Assembly (NCBI RefSeq): GCF_000442255.1
Contig: NZ_KE557279.1
Location: 201,001 to 265,000, forward strand
From: Salipiger mucosus DSM 16094
GTDB taxonomy: Bacteria > Pseudomonadota > Alphaproteobacteria > Rhodobacterales > Rhodobacteraceae
DNA: 64,000 nt
Direction of reading: 5' to 3'
The notes under the pieces were generated by a model. That model was not told the origin of the DNA. It did not search any database and worked only from the letters and a program-made list of their open reading frames with translations. Below are positions 18,340 to 27,735 of this stretch, one piece after another (within the stretch, counting starts at the first letter, position 1; each line of letters begins with the position of its first letter). The position numbers and the translations under genes are program-made.

Positions 18340-18752
18340 TGCCGGGCCTCTCGAGGCCCTTTCTCAGGTTTGCCGTCGTCGGCGGCGTCGGCTTCGTCGT
18401 CGACGCGGGCGCGCTCTATGCATTCGTCTCGCTCGGCGGCGACGCCTTCCAGTCGCGGATCGCGAGCTTCGCGATCGCCGTCACCGTCACATGGCTTCTG
18501 AACCGCATCTGGACCTTCAGCGGACGCGGCGCGCGGACCATCCCGCAGGAATTCGCGTCCTACCTCGCGGTGCAGGGCGTCGGGATCGTCCTGAGCTACG
18601 CGGTCTTCGCCCTCGTCCTTTCGCTCATCCCTATGACGGCCGCCAACGCCGTCCTCGCCACGGCCTGCGGGTCGGCCGTCGCGCTCATCGGCAACTTTTT
18701 CGGGGCGAACAGGCTGGTGTTTCCCGGCTATCGCCCCTCAAGCAGACCCTGA
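18339..18752 (+). CDS. GtrA-family membrane protein
   Basis: A 137-residue protein with four membrane helices and the GtrA-family pattern: LRFAVVGGVGFVVDAGALYA, RIASFAIAVTVTWLLNRIWT (with the conserved NRxWTF), EFASYLAVQGVGIVLSYAVF and ATACGSAVALIGNFFGANRL ending in the N-F-x-x-x-R/VF signature. GtrA proteins are linked to flipping or export of polyprenyl-linked sugars. The ATG overlaps the glycosyltransferase stop by one base (TGATG), so the two are made together. Downstream is a small GC hairpin (CACGGC at 18759 with GCCGTG at 18777) before the convergent gene. Confidence 0.88.
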   Translation: MPGLSRPFLRFAVVGGVGFVVDAGALYAFVSLGGDAFQSRIASFAIAVTVTWLLNRIWTFSGRGARTIPQEFASYLAVQGVGIVLSYAVFALVLSLIPMTAANAVLATACGSAVALIGNFFGANRLVFPGYRPSSRP

Positions 18753-18852
18753 CAGCACCACGGCTCGGTCCCGGTGCCGTGACGCAGGGCGCGACAGGTC
18801 ACCGACGAGCGCAGCCCGCCGATGGCCCTGACATCCCGGCGAAACGCCGCTC

Positions 18853-19140
18853 CTAGCGGTAGCGCGAGGTCGCGCTGCGAAACGCGGACTGGATGTCGTC
18901 CCAGGCGCGGTCGAAGCCTGCCTTCATGTCGTCCCAGGCCTGGTCGCTGGCATGCTGCATCTTCTTGAGCTGCGCCTCGGCCTCGTCGCGGTGCTTTCGC
19001 ATCTCCGCGAGGTTCTTCTCGTAGCTGGCCTTGGCCTCGGCCTGCGATTCGCGCATCTTCGCCTGCATCTTGTCAATCTCGGCGTTCCATTCGTCGATGC
19101 GCGCCTTGGTCTTCTCGACGTATTCGTCGCGGTCCATCAT
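18853..19140 (-). CDS. Small charged coiled-coil protein, function unknown
   Basis: A 95-residue protein made almost wholly of charged helix: KTKARIDEWNAEIDKMQAKM, ESQAEAKASYEKNLAEMRKH, EAEAQLKKMQHASDQAWDDM. The heptad pattern and lack of hydrophobic or signal sequence suggest a cytoplasmic coiled coil. The final part (WDDMKAGFDRAWDDIQSAF) has a repeated W-D-D-x-x-x-x-F motif, an internal tandem duplication. A second ATG lies one codon inside. Similar short sll1863-like stress proteins exist, but I cannot assign a function. It has a GGGAGG-type site (GGGAGGAGTGTACC) upstream of the start. Confidence 0.75.
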   Translation of the reverse strand: MMDRDEYVEKTKARIDEWNAEIDKMQAKMRESQAEAKASYEKNLAEMRKHRDEAEAQLKKMQHASDQAWDDMKAGFDRAWDDIQSAFRSATSRYR

Positions 19141-19354
19141 GGTACACTCCTCCCGTTTGCGCCCTTCCGGCTGTGATCCACTCTAGACCACTCGGGCGCC
19201 CGCGTCTTGGCCCGCGTGACCCCGGCGCGCGGCGTGGCGTCGCAAAGGCCCGAGGCTTGCCGCCCCCGCCCCGACCTGAAAGGATCGCGCCGGAAACGAC
19301 CCCTCTGCGCGGCGATGGGAAACGCCGCGGGGAAACGCGGAAAGGACGGGCGGC

Positions 19355-20590
19355 ATGACCGAGTTCATCGTTCTGGGCGCCGGCATGGCGGGCGTCGGCG
19401 CGGCGCTGGCGCTGCAGGCGCGCGGCCACGCGGTGAGCCTGCTCGACCGCCGCGCGCCCGGCTCCGAGACCAGCCATGGCAACGCCGGCGTCATCCAGTC
19501 CGAGGCGGTCGAGCCCTATGCCATCCCGCGCGACGTGCCGACGCTGCTGCGCTACGCGCTGGGGCGCAGCAACGACGTGGTCTGGCACGCCCGCGACCTG
19601 CCCCGCCTCGCGCCGGCGCTCTGGCGCTACTTCCAGCAATCCGCGCCCGCCCGGCATGGCGAGATATCCCGCAGCTACGCGCAGCTCATCGGCCGCGTGC
19701 TGGACGACCACGCGCCCCTGATCACCGCTTCCGAAAGCGAGCCGCTGATCCGCCGCACCGGCATGGGCGAGATCCACCGCTCGGCCCGCGCCCTCGAGGC
19801 CGCCGCGCGCGAGGCCCGGCGCCTGCGCGAGGCCTACGGCATCCCCTCGCAGGTGATGGACGCCTCTGCCATGCGCGAGGACGACCCCGCGCTCAGGTCC
19901 GGCCCCGCCGGCATGCTGCTCTGGACCGGCTCCTGGAGTTGCACCGATCCGGGCGCCCTGACCCGCGCCTATGCCGACCTCTTCGCCCGGCGCGGCGGAC
20001 GCGTGCTGACGGGCGAGGCGCAAAGCCTCGCCCGGCGGGCCAGCGGCTGGCAGGTCGCCAGCGACGACGGGCCGGTCGAGGCCTCGCAGGTCGTGGTCGC
20101 GCTCGGCCCCTGGGGCCCCGACCTGCTGCGCCGCTTCGGCTATCGCGTGCCGATGGTCTGGAAGCGCGGCTATCACGGCCACTACGACACACCCGCACGG
20201 CTGGCCCGCCCCTATGTCGACGCCGACAACGGCGTCGTCATGAGCTCGATGACGCGCGGCCTGCGGATCACCACCGGCGCCGAACTGGTGCGCCGGGACG
20301 GCCCCGCCGCCCCGCGCCAGCTGGAACGCGGGCGCCGCGCGGTGGCGGAACTGGTCGAGCTTGGCGAGCCGGTGCCCGACGGCCAGTGGCACGGCCACCG
20401 GCCCTGCCTGCCCGACATGCTGCCTTTGGTCGGCCCCGCCCCCCGGCACGAGGGGCTCTGGTTCGACTTCGGGCACGGCCACCAGGGCTTCACGCTCGGC
20501 CCCACCACCGGCGAGATCCTGGCCGAGGCGATCGAGGGCCGCGACGATGCCCTCACCGCCGCGCTCGACCCGCGAAGGCGGGGTCTCTGA
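19355..20590 (+). CDS. FAD-dependent D-amino-acid dehydrogenase-like oxidoreductase (DAO family)
   Basis: A 411-residue DAO-family flavoenzyme resembling DadA. The N-terminal dinucleotide fold is FIVLGAGMAGVGAALALQAR followed by the acidic residue in LLDRRAPG, and the FAD-contact strand ETSHGNAGVIQSEAV. GHRPCLPDMLPLVGPAPRHE and FDFGHGHQGFTLGPTTGEIL form the conserved C-terminal FAD region. A D-amino-acid substrate is the family default; the actual substrate is not readable. Its end lies 7 bases before the end of the convergent RND gene, and no terminator-like hairpin is seen between them. The start has a GGGGAAACGCGGAAAGGA-like purine run upstream. Confidence 0.82.
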   Translation: MTEFIVLGAGMAGVGAALALQARGHAVSLLDRRAPGSETSHGNAGVIQSEAVEPYAIPRDVPTLLRYALGRSNDVVWHARDLPRLAPALWRYFQQSAPARHGEISRSYAQLIGRVLDDHAPLITASESEPLIRRTGMGEIHRSARALEAAAREARRLREAYGIPSQVMDASAMREDDPALRSGPAGMLLWTGSWSCTDPGALTRAYADLFARRGGRVLTGEAQSLARRASGWQVASDDGPVEASQVVVALGPWGPDLLRRFGYRVPMVWKRGYHGHYDTPARLARPYVDADNGVVMSSMTRGLRITTGAELVRRDGPAAPRQLERGRRAVAELVELGEPVPDGQWHGHRPCLPDMLPLVGPAPRHEGLWFDFGHGHQGFTLGPTTGEILAEAIEGRDDALTAALDPRRRGL

Positions 20591-20596
20591 CCGGCC

Positions 20597-23500
20597 TCAT
20601 GTCTTGGCCAGCCGGTAGACCGCCGGGATCACCAGAACCGTCAACGCGGTCGAGGACAGCAGCCCGAAGAGCAGCGATATCGCCAGCCCCTGGAAGATCG
20701 GGTCGACGAGGATCACCGCCGCCCCGATCATCGCCGCCAGCGCGGTCAGCAGGATCGGCTTGAACCGCGTGGCGCCCGCCTCGATCAGGATATCGACGGT
20801 CACGCGCCGGTCCGGGTCGGCGTGGCGGATGAAATCGACCAGCAGGATCGAGTTGCGCACGATGATCCCCGCCAGCGCGATGAAGCCGATCATCGAGGTC
20901 GCCGAGAAGGGCGCCCCGAAGAGCCAGTGCCCCGCCATGATCCCCAGGAAGGTCAGCGGCACCGGCGTCAGGATCACCAGCGGCAGGCGGAAGCTGCCGA
21001 ACTGCGCCACCACGAGGATGTAGATCCCCAGCAGCGCCACCGCAAAGGCCGCGCCCATGTCGCGGAAGGTGACCCAGGTGACCTCCCACTCGCCGTCCCA
21101 GAGCAGCGAGGGATGCGCGGTGCTCTCGGGCTGGCCGTTGAGACGGATCTCGGGCTGCATCCCCTCGGGCCAGTCCATCGCCTCGATCCGGTCCGCGACC
21201 GCCAGCATGCCATAGAGCGGCGCCTCGAAGTCGCCGGCCAACTCGCCGGTCACCATGATGACGTCGTAGCCATTGTGCCGGAAGATCGGGAACGAGGCGC
21301 GCTCCTCGGTGATCCGAACCACGTCGCCCAGTTCGACCACGCCGCGCCCGCCGGGCAAAGCGTTGGCCGGCACCGGGGTCGAGAGCGCCTGCGCGTCCAG
21401 CACCTGGTCCGCCCGCGCGCGCGCCATGACGATGGGGATGGGCCGCCGTCCCTCGCCGCGGTGCGAATAGCCCACCGTCGAGGCGCCGTTGAGCAGGCGC
21501 AGCGTCTCCAGCGCGTCGGCCTCCTGAAACCCGGAAGAAGTCGAGATCCGAGGGCTGAAGCTCGGCCCGCAGGCGGCGCGGGCGGGTGCCGTAGCTGTCG
21601 TCGACATCGACCACGAAGGGCACCTCGGCAAAGGCCCCGCGCACGCGCTCGGCCACCGCGCGGCGTGTCTCGGCGTCGGGGCCGTAGATCTCGGCCAGCA
21701 GGGTCGAGATCACCGGCGGGCCCGGCGGCGGCTCGACCACCTTGAGCACCGTGCCCGCGGGCACCTCCAGCGCCGCCAGCCGTTCGCGCAGATCGAGCGC
21801 GATGTCGTGGCTGGTGCGATCCCGCTCGCCTTTGTGCGCGAGGTTGAGCTGCACCTCGCCCATCTCGGGGCCCTCGCGCAGGTAGTAGTGGCGCACCAGC
21901 CCGTTGAAGTTGAAGGCCGCCGCCGTGCCCGCGTGGGTCTGGGCCGAGTGCACCTCGGGCAGCTCCAGCGCCACCCGCGCGGCACGCTGCGCCACGGCGT
22001 CGGTATCCTCGACGCTGGCACCCTCGGGCAGGTCGATGACGACCGAAAGCTCGGACTTGTTGTCGAAGGGCAGCAGCTTGACCGTCACGTCCTTGGTGTA
22101 GAACAGCCCCAGCGAGCCGAAGGAGAGCACCACCACCGCCAGCAGGAAGAGCGCGCTGCGCCCCTTGCCCGCCAGCAGCGGCCGCGCGACGGCGGCGTAG
22201 ACCCGGCCCAACCGCCCGCCCGGGAAGCCGCCCTCGCCCTCGTGGTGCGTCGGCGCGCGCCCCGCGACCTTGAGCATCAGCCAGGGCGTGATCATCACCG
22301 CCACGAAGAAGGAAAAGATCATCGCGGCCGAGGCATTGGCCGGGATCGGGCTCATGTAGGGGCCCATCAGCCCCGACACGAAGAGCATCGGCAGCAGCGC
22401 CACCACCACGGTCAGCGTCGCCACGATGGTCGGGTTGCCGACCTCGGCCACGGCCGAGACGGCGGCACCGAAGCGGCTCTGCCCCTCGCGCTTCATGGCC
22501 CAGTGGCGGGCGATGTTCTCGATCACGACAATGGCGTCGTCCACGAGGATGCCGATGGAGAAGATCAGCGCGAAAAGCGAGACGCGGTTCAGCGTGTAGC
22601 CCATGATGTAGGCGGCGAAAAGCGTCAGCAGGATCGTCAGCGGGATCACGATGGCCACGACCACCGCCTCCCGCCAGCCGATGGCGAAGAGCACCAGCGC
22701 CACGATCGACACGGTCGCCAGCGCGAGGTGGAACAGCAGCTCGTTCGCCTTCTCGTCGGCGGTCTCTCCGTAGTCGCGCGTGATCTCCACGGCGACGCTG
22801 TCGGGGATCAGCCCCTCCCGGCCCTGCATTTCCTCGACCCGGTGCAGGATCTCCTCGGCCACCAGCACGGCGTTGGCCCCCGCGCGCTTGGCCAGCGCCA
22901 GCGTCACCGCCGGGGCGCGGTGCACCTCGCCGTCCGCGCCCCGGTGCAAGGTGGCGACATGATGCTCGTCGAGGTCGGACACGAAGCCCACCTCGGCCAC
23001 GTCGCGGACGTAGACCGTGCGCCCGTCGCGGGCGGTCAGCTCGAGGTTGGCAATCTCTTCGGGCGTCGACAACGTCTCGCCGATGACCAGCCCGACCTGC
23101 TCGCCGCCGTCGCGCAGGTTGCCCGCCGGCGCCGCGCTGTTGGCGCCCTGCACCTTGCCCGCAAGCTGTTGCAGCGTGATCCCGTAAAGCGCCAGCCGCT
23201 CGGGGTCCGGCGCCACGCGCAGCGCCTCGCCGGTGGCGCCGATCAGGTAGGTCAGCCCCACGTTCTCGATCCGGGCCAGCCGAACCTCGACCTCGCGCGC
23301 GATGCGGGTGAGGTCGGCGGCGGTGATGCTCGCCTGCCCCGCGACCGGGCTGAAGGTCAGCCCGACGATGGCCACGTCGTTGATGCCGCGCCCCACGACC
23401 AGCGGCTCGGGGATGCCCACGGGGATGCGGTCGATGTTGGCGAGGATCCTGTCGCGCACGCGCAGGATCGCGGTGTCGGCATCGGTGCCGACCTCGAAGC

Positions 23501-23822
23501 GCGCGGTCACCATCACGCGGTCGTCGCGGGTGTCGGAATAGACGTGCTCGACCTGATCGATGCCCTTCACGATGGTCTCGAGCGGTTCGGTCACCAGCTT
23601 CACCGCGTCCTCGGCGCGCAGCCCGTCGGCCTGCACGTGAATGTCCACCAGCGGCACCGAGATCTGCGGCTCCTCCTCGCGCGGGAGGCTGACCAGCGCG
23701 ATCAGGCCCAGCGCCAGCGAGGCCAGCAGCAGCAGCGGCGTGAGCGGCGAGGCGATGAAGGCGCGCGTCAGGTGTCCGGCGAGGCCCAGCGCGCCGGTGG
23801 GGCCGTGGTGTCCGTCACTCAT
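20597..23822 (-). pseudogene. RND-family efflux permease, frameshifted as read at 21527-21529
   Basis: A proton-driven inner-membrane RND efflux pump of about 1,074 residues once the frame is restored. The N-terminal half is intact: first helix TPLLLLASLALGLIALVSLP, periplasmic porter domains, and TM4 with the proton-relay pair SIGILVDDAIVVIENIARHW. At about residue 765 the frame changes. The minus strand reads CTTCCGGGTTTCAGGAG; removing one T of the TTT run gives a continuous FFRVQEADALETLRLL. The C-terminal part then continues in the other frame to the stop at 20597 (FLGIMAGHWLFGAPFSATSM and VDFIRHADPDRRVTV). Neither half shows further decay. Its ATG overlaps the adaptor-gene end. A one-base sequencing error is the simplest cause; a recent null mutation is possible. 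Confidence 0.88.
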
Positions 23823-24792
23823 CGCCGGTCACCACCACGTCGCCGGGCCGCAGCCCGGTCAGGATCTCGCGCCATTCCGTGCCGTCGCGGGTCACGCCCG
23901 CCCCGGGCACCACGGTGCGCCGCAACGGGCCGTCCGGCGTCTCGACCGTCACGAAGTCGAGCCCGCCCGCGCGCGAAAGCGCCGCCTCGGGCACCAGCAC
24001 GGCCTCGCGCGTGCCCACCGGCAGGCGCACCGGCACGCGGCGCCCGACAAAGGCGTCGTCCAGCCCCTCGACCTCGACATCGGCCTGCACCCGGCCGCCC
24101 GCGATCTGCGGGTAGAGCTTGGCCAGCCGGCCGCGCCGCGTTTTGCCCTCGCCGCCGATCTCGATCTCGTCGCCCTCGGCAAGATCGCCGGCGTGGCGCT
24201 CGGGCACCGCCAGCCGCAGGAAGACCCCGCCGCCGCCGACCGTCGCCGCCGCCTCGCCCGGGACCACGACCGAACCCACCGAGAGCGGCACCGTCAGCAC
24301 GATCCCCGCCTCGGGGGCCAGCACCTCGCCCTCGGCGATCTGCTGCTCGACCGACAGCCGGTCGGCCTCGACGCCGGAAATCTCCCCCCGGATCACGTCG
24401 ACCTCGGTCTGCAACGTCTCGAGCCGCTGACTGGTGATGACCCCGCGCTCGATCAGCTGCTCGCCGCGCGCCAGCTCGGACTGCGCCGTCTCCAGCCGCG
24501 CCCGCAGGGCGCCCAGCCGCGCGTCCAGCGCGTCGATGCGGAAGCCCAGCTTCTGGTCCTCGATCATGGCGATGCGCGCCCCGGACTCGACCCGGTCGCC
24601 CTCGGTCACCTCCAGCGCGGCCACGGTGCCGCCGATGCGGGCGCGCGCGGGCACCGTGTCGCGGGTCTCGACCTGGCCGTAGACCGATTTCCACTCGGTC
24701 ACCGGCTGCGGCGCGATCTCGATCCGCTCGGCCATGGCGGGCTGCGCCAGGCCCGCCAGCAGCAGGAGAAGCAATCGGGGGGGCTGTCGCAT
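23815..24792 (-). CDS. RND efflux periplasmic adaptor (membrane fusion protein)
   Basis: A 325-residue HlyD/AcrA-type adaptor that links an RND pump to an outer-membrane channel. The start ATG 24792 gives a signal peptide, MRQPPRLLLLLLAGLAQPAM-A. Next come a lipoyl half (RARIGGTVAALEVTEGDRVE), a coiled-coil hairpin (RLGALRARLETAQSELARGE and LETLQTEVDVIRGEISGVEA), the second lipoyl half (GEVLAPEAGIVLTVPLSVGS), a beta-barrel domain (VFLRLAVPERHAGDLAEGDE) and the membrane-proximal end (LTGLRPGDVVVTGDE). The stop at 23815 overlaps the permease ATG by 8 bases. The coiled-coil hairpin is short, typical of the TriA/SmeD-size group. Substrate unknown. Confidence 0.9.
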   Translation of the reverse strand: MRQPPRLLLLLLAGLAQPAMAERIEIAPQPVTEWKSVYGQVETRDTVPARARIGGTVAALEVTEGDRVESGARIAMIEDQKLGFRIDALDARLGALRARLETAQSELARGEQLIERGVITSQRLETLQTEVDVIRGEISGVEADRLSVEQQIAEGEVLAPEAGIVLTVPLSVGSVVVPGEAAATVGGGGVFLRLAVPERHAGDLAEGDEIEIGGEGKTRRGRLAKLYPQIAGGRVQADVEVEGLDDAFVGRRVPVRLPVGTREAVLVPEAALSRAGGLDFVTVETPDGPLRRTVVPGAGVTRDGTEWREILTGLRPGDVVVTGDE

Positions 24793-24799
24793 GTCGGTC

Positions 24800-24840
24800 T
24801 CCGGGCCAAGATACATCGGTGATTCCGAATATACTTATGC
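24800..24840 (-). promoter_or_regulatory. AT-rich candidate operator or promoter upstream of the RND adaptor
   Basis: The gap between the rhodanese and the adaptor gene contains a short AT-rich island (ATACATCGGTGATTCCGAAT, then ATACTTATGC on the plus strand) in otherwise GC-rich DNA, just upstream of the adaptor start. ATTCCGAAT is a small inverted repeat. The position fits a promoter or repressor operator for the efflux genes. I cannot name the regulator. Confidence 0.3.
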
Positions 24841-24925
24841 ACCGGAGCCCCGGGAAACCTTGATCTGCCGCAAGCTTCGGCGACGGGCCGGTTGGCACGC
24901 CCCGGCCCCGCCCGGAGGCGCGCCG

Positions 24926-25522
24926 TCAGTCCGCGCCCGTCACCGTCAGCCCCAGCAGGCGCCAGACCTGCATGCCGCCCCGATAGTAGGAAATCCGCTC
25001 GGCGGGATAGCCCGCCTCGATCATGTTGCGGATCGCCGTCGGAGACTGCCCGCACCAGATGCCGTTGCAGAACAGCGCCACGGGCTTTGCCCCGCTGCAA
25101 TCCCACCCCTCGAAGTCGGGCTCGCAGCCGAGCTGGCCCAGCTGGTCGACCACGTAGGTATAGGGAATATTGATCGCGCCGGGGATCGAGCCGCCCTCGA
25201 ACCAGTCCGGGGTGCGGCTGTCGATCACCACCGACTCCGGGTCCTGCAGCATCTCGATCAGCTCCAGCTCGCCGATGGTGGTGACGCCGGGCGCCGGCGT
25301 GTTGGGCTGGATGCAGAAAGCCGGACAGGGCCGCGAGGTGCGCGCCCAGTCGCCGGACAGCTCGTGCGAGGTGTCCTGGTTGCGTTCGATCGTCACCGGG
25401 CCGCTCTCGGTCTCGACGGTGACGCTGGGCATCGACTTGGTGATGCCGACCTCGGTCTCGGCCAGCGCGGGCATGGCCGCGGCGGCCAGGCCCAGGGCGA
25501 GTGTCAGGGTGCGGGGTGTCAT
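24926..25522 (-). CDS. Exported rhodanese-domain protein
   Basis: A 198-residue periplasmic protein: signal peptide MTPRTLTLALGLAAAAMPAL-A, then a rhodanese-like domain in the C-terminal half. The domain entry VVIDSRTPDWFEGGSIPGAI matches the conserved first rhodanese motif, and the active-site loop is FCNGIWCGQSPTAI with Cys152 as the likely nucleophile. Four further cysteines (66, 70, 133 and 142) are unusual for the family and could form disulfides or bind metal. It may carry sulfane sulfur in the periplasm. The start has a strong GGAGGAG ribosome site. A palindrome GAACC-GAT-GGTTC (25536-25548) lies in its upstream leader. It is co-directional with the RND pair, 133 bases away. Confidence 0.85.
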   Translation of the reverse strand: MTPRTLTLALGLAAAAMPALAETEVGITKSMPSVTVETESGPVTIERNQDTSHELSGDWARTSRPCPAFCIQPNTPAPGVTTIGELELIEMLQDPESVVIDSRTPDWFEGGSIPGAINIPYTYVVDQLGQLGCEPDFEGWDCSGAKPVALFCNGIWCGQSPTAIRNMIEAGYPAERISYYRGGMQVWRLLGLTVTGAD

Positions 25523-25761
25523 GGTCTCTCCTCCTGAACCGATGGTTCCATGCGGGCAGCCTAACCGGGCGCCTGCGCCCCGTCATCCCGCGCCGTCGCG
25601 GTGCGGCACCGCGTCCCCCCTGGCACGCGGCGGTGCGGCGGCCGGCCGGAGCTGCGACGCCGCATCGTTTTGATATCCGTACGGAAGCAGGGCATGATCT
25701 GTACATGACGGGCGCGAACCCGGCCCAGACGGCCGGACCGCGCGACCCGCCGGAGCGTGGC

Positions 25762-26925
25762 ATGACGACAGACGACCAGACACCTGCGGAAGCCCCGCCT
25801 GCGCCGATGCCGCCAGCGGGCCTTGCGCTGCGTCCCCGCGGGGACAGCGCCGTGCTGGAGCTTTCCGGCGCGCTGACGGTGCACGAGGTGACGCAGCTGC
25901 AGGCCCGCCTCGAGCGGCTCGAGCATCCCCCCGAAGCCATCGACCTGTCGGGGCTCGAGCGCATCGACACCGCCGGCGCCTGGGCGCTGCTGGCGCTCGA
26001 ACGCGCCCGCGCGGCCGAGGGCACGACCCTGCGCCTTGAGGGGGCCAGCGCCGAGACCACGCTGCTGCTCGACCACGTCCGCCGCGCCCTGCCCGAGCCC
26101 GAGGAACCGCCCCGCCGCGAGCGCGGACTGACGGCCATGCTCGAGCGCACCGGGCGCTCTGTCGCCGCGGGCGCGGCCTTCCTGCTCGACCTGCTGGGCT
26201 ATTTCGGCCTCTTCCTCGCCCGCCTCGGCCGCACGCTGCGCCACCCGCGCGAGTTCCGCATGACCGCGCTGGTCGCCCATGCCGAGGAGGTCGGCTATCG
26301 CGCCGTGCCCATTGTCGGGCTGATGGCCTTCCTGATCGGCGTCGTGCTGGCCTTCCAGGGCTCGGCGCAGCTGCGGCAGTTCGGCGCCGAGGTTTTCGTC
26401 GTCGATCTCATCGCGATCTCGGTGCTGCGCGAGCTTGGCATCCTGCTGACCGCCATCATCGTCGCGGGCCGCACCGCCTCGGCCTTCACCGCCGCCATCG
26501 GCTCCATGAAGATGCGCGAGGAGATCGACGCCATGCGCACGCTGGGCCTCGACCCCGCGACGGTGCTCTTCGTGCCGCGCATCCTCGCCCTCCTGATCAT
26601 GTTGCCGATCCTCGGTCTCATCGCCAACGTGATGGGGCTGTTCGGGGGCGCGCTGATGTCGTGGATCGAGCTCGGAATCTCGCCGTCGATGTTCCGCACG
26701 CGGCTGCTCGAGGGCACGGATGTCTCGCATGTCGTCGTGGGGCTCGTGAAGGCGCCGGTCTTTGCACTCATCATCGGCGTCGTTGGCTGCCACGCGGGGA
26801 TGCAGGTGCAGGGCAACGCGGAATCGCTGGGGCGGATGACCTCGCAGGCGGTGGTGACCGCGATCTTCGCGGTGATCGTGGCCGACGCGCTCTTCTCGAT
26901 CTTCTTCGCGCAGGTGGGCCTGTGA
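25762..26925 (+). CDS. mlaE: MlaE-type ABC permease with N-terminal STAS domain
   Basis: A 387-residue permease of the Mla phospholipid-transport ABC system. The N-terminal ~110 residues are a STAS domain (AVLELSGALTVHEVTQLQAR, AIDLSGLERIDTAGAWALLA), equivalent to a fused MlaB. The permease part has the MlaE signature, including VGLMAFLIGVVLAFQGSAQL, RELGILLTAIIVAGRTASAF, TAAIGSMKMREEIDAMRTLG and GVVGCHAGMQVQGNAESLGR. The start ATG 25762 has a GGAG site 7 bases before it; ATG 25705 is an alternative that would add 19 residues. GTGA overlap (26922-26925) couples it to the ATPase gene. The system moves lipids between inner and outer membranes. Confidence 0.9.
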   Translation: MTTDDQTPAEAPPAPMPPAGLALRPRGDSAVLELSGALTVHEVTQLQARLERLEHPPEAIDLSGLERIDTAGAWALLALERARAAEGTTLRLEGASAETTLLLDHVRRALPEPEEPPRRERGLTAMLERTGRSVAAGAAFLLDLLGYFGLFLARLGRTLRHPREFRMTALVAHAEEVGYRAVPIVGLMAFLIGVVLAFQGSAQLRQFGAEVFVVDLIAISVLRELGILLTAIIVAGRTASAFTAAIGSMKMREEIDAMRTLGLDPATVLFVPRILALLIMLPILGLIANVMGLFGGALMSWIELGISPSMFRTRLLEGTDVSHVVVGLVKAPVFALIIGVVGCHAGMQVQGNAESLGRMTSQAVVTAIFAVIVADALFSIFFAQVGL

Positions 26926-27731
26926 GCGGGCCCGCCGACACCCCCGAGGTCGTGATCCGCGTGCGCGGCCTGCAGAACCGCTTCGGGCGGAACATCGTGC
27001 ACGAGGGGCTCGACCTCGACGTCTACCGGGGCGAGATCCTCGGCATCGTCGGCGGCTCGGGCACCGGCAAGTCGGTGCTGCTGCGCAGCATCACCGGGCT
27101 GCAACGCCCCGACGCCGGCCGGATCGAGGTGCTGGGCGTCGACATCCTGTCGGGCGACGAACGTGCCCGCGCCACACTCGACGAGCGCTGGGGCGTCATG
27201 TTCCAGGACGGGGCGCTCTTCTCCTCGCTCACGGTGCGCGAGAACGTCGAGGTCCCCCTGCGCGCCATCGAGGGGCTGGACCCGCGGATCCGCAGCCAGC
27301 TGGCCGATCTCAAGATCTCGATGGTCGGCCTGCCCTACCTCGCCGGCGACAGCTACCCCGCCGAGCTTTCGGGCGGCATGCGCAAGCGCGCGGGGCTGGC
27401 ACGGGCGCTTGCGCTCGACCCCGAGATCGTCTTCCTCGACGAGCCGACGGCGGGCCTCGACCCCATCGGCGCGGCGGCCTTCGACACGCTGATCCGCGGG
27501 CTCAGCCGCTCGATGGGGCTGACCGTCTTCCTCGTGACGCATGACCTCGACACGCTGCACGCGATCTGCGACCGCGTCGCGGTGCTTGCCGAACGCCGCG
27601 TGCTGGTCGAGGGCGGCCTGCGCGACATGCTTGCCGTCGACCACCCCTGGGTGCACGAGTATTTCCACGGTCCGCGCGCCCGCGCGGTCTTCGATGTCGC
27701 CTCCCCGGGCGGCACCGGGACGAAGGAGTAA
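26922..27731 (+). CDS. mlaF: MlaF-type ABC transporter ATP-binding protein
   Basis: A 269-residue ATPase of the Mla lipid transporter. The GTG start at 26922 overlaps the permease stop. Walker A is GGSGTGKS (44-51), the signature is LSGGMRKRAGLARALAL, Walker B is EIVFLDEPTAGLDPIG, and the H-loop is VFLVTHDLD. The Q-loop appears at VMFQDGALFSSLTV. All catalytic elements are present. The stop TAA overlaps the ribosome-site region of the next gene, whose AAGGAG lies inside this gene's last codons (27723-27728), so translation of the MlaD-like gene is probably coupled to it. Confidence 0.95.
   Translation: MSGPADTPEVVIRVRGLQNRFGRNIVHEGLDLDVYRGEILGIVGGSGTGKSVLLRSITGLQRPDAGRIEVLGVDILSGDERARATLDERWGVMFQDGALFSSLTVRENVEVPLRAIEGLDPRIRSQLADLKISMVGLPYLAGDSYPAELSGGMRKRAGLARALALDPEIVFLDEPTAGLDPIGAAAFDTLIRGLSRSMGLTVFLVTHDLDTLHAICDRVAVLAERRVLVEGGLRDMLAVDHPWVHEYFHGPRARAVFDVASPGGTGTKE
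27723..27728 (+). promoter_or_regulatory. Ribosome-binding site deciding the mlaD start
   Basis: AAGGAG sits 7 bases before an ACG codon at 27736 where ATG is expected. No ATG, GTG or TTG lies at a suitable distance. This site fixes the start of the MlaD-type protein near 27734-27736. Confidence 0.7.
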
Positions 27732-27735
27732 CGAT

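Noticed and set aside
18753..18790. A terminator after gtrA
   Set aside because: The GC stem lacks a T-run and has an 12-base loop; too weak to annotate.
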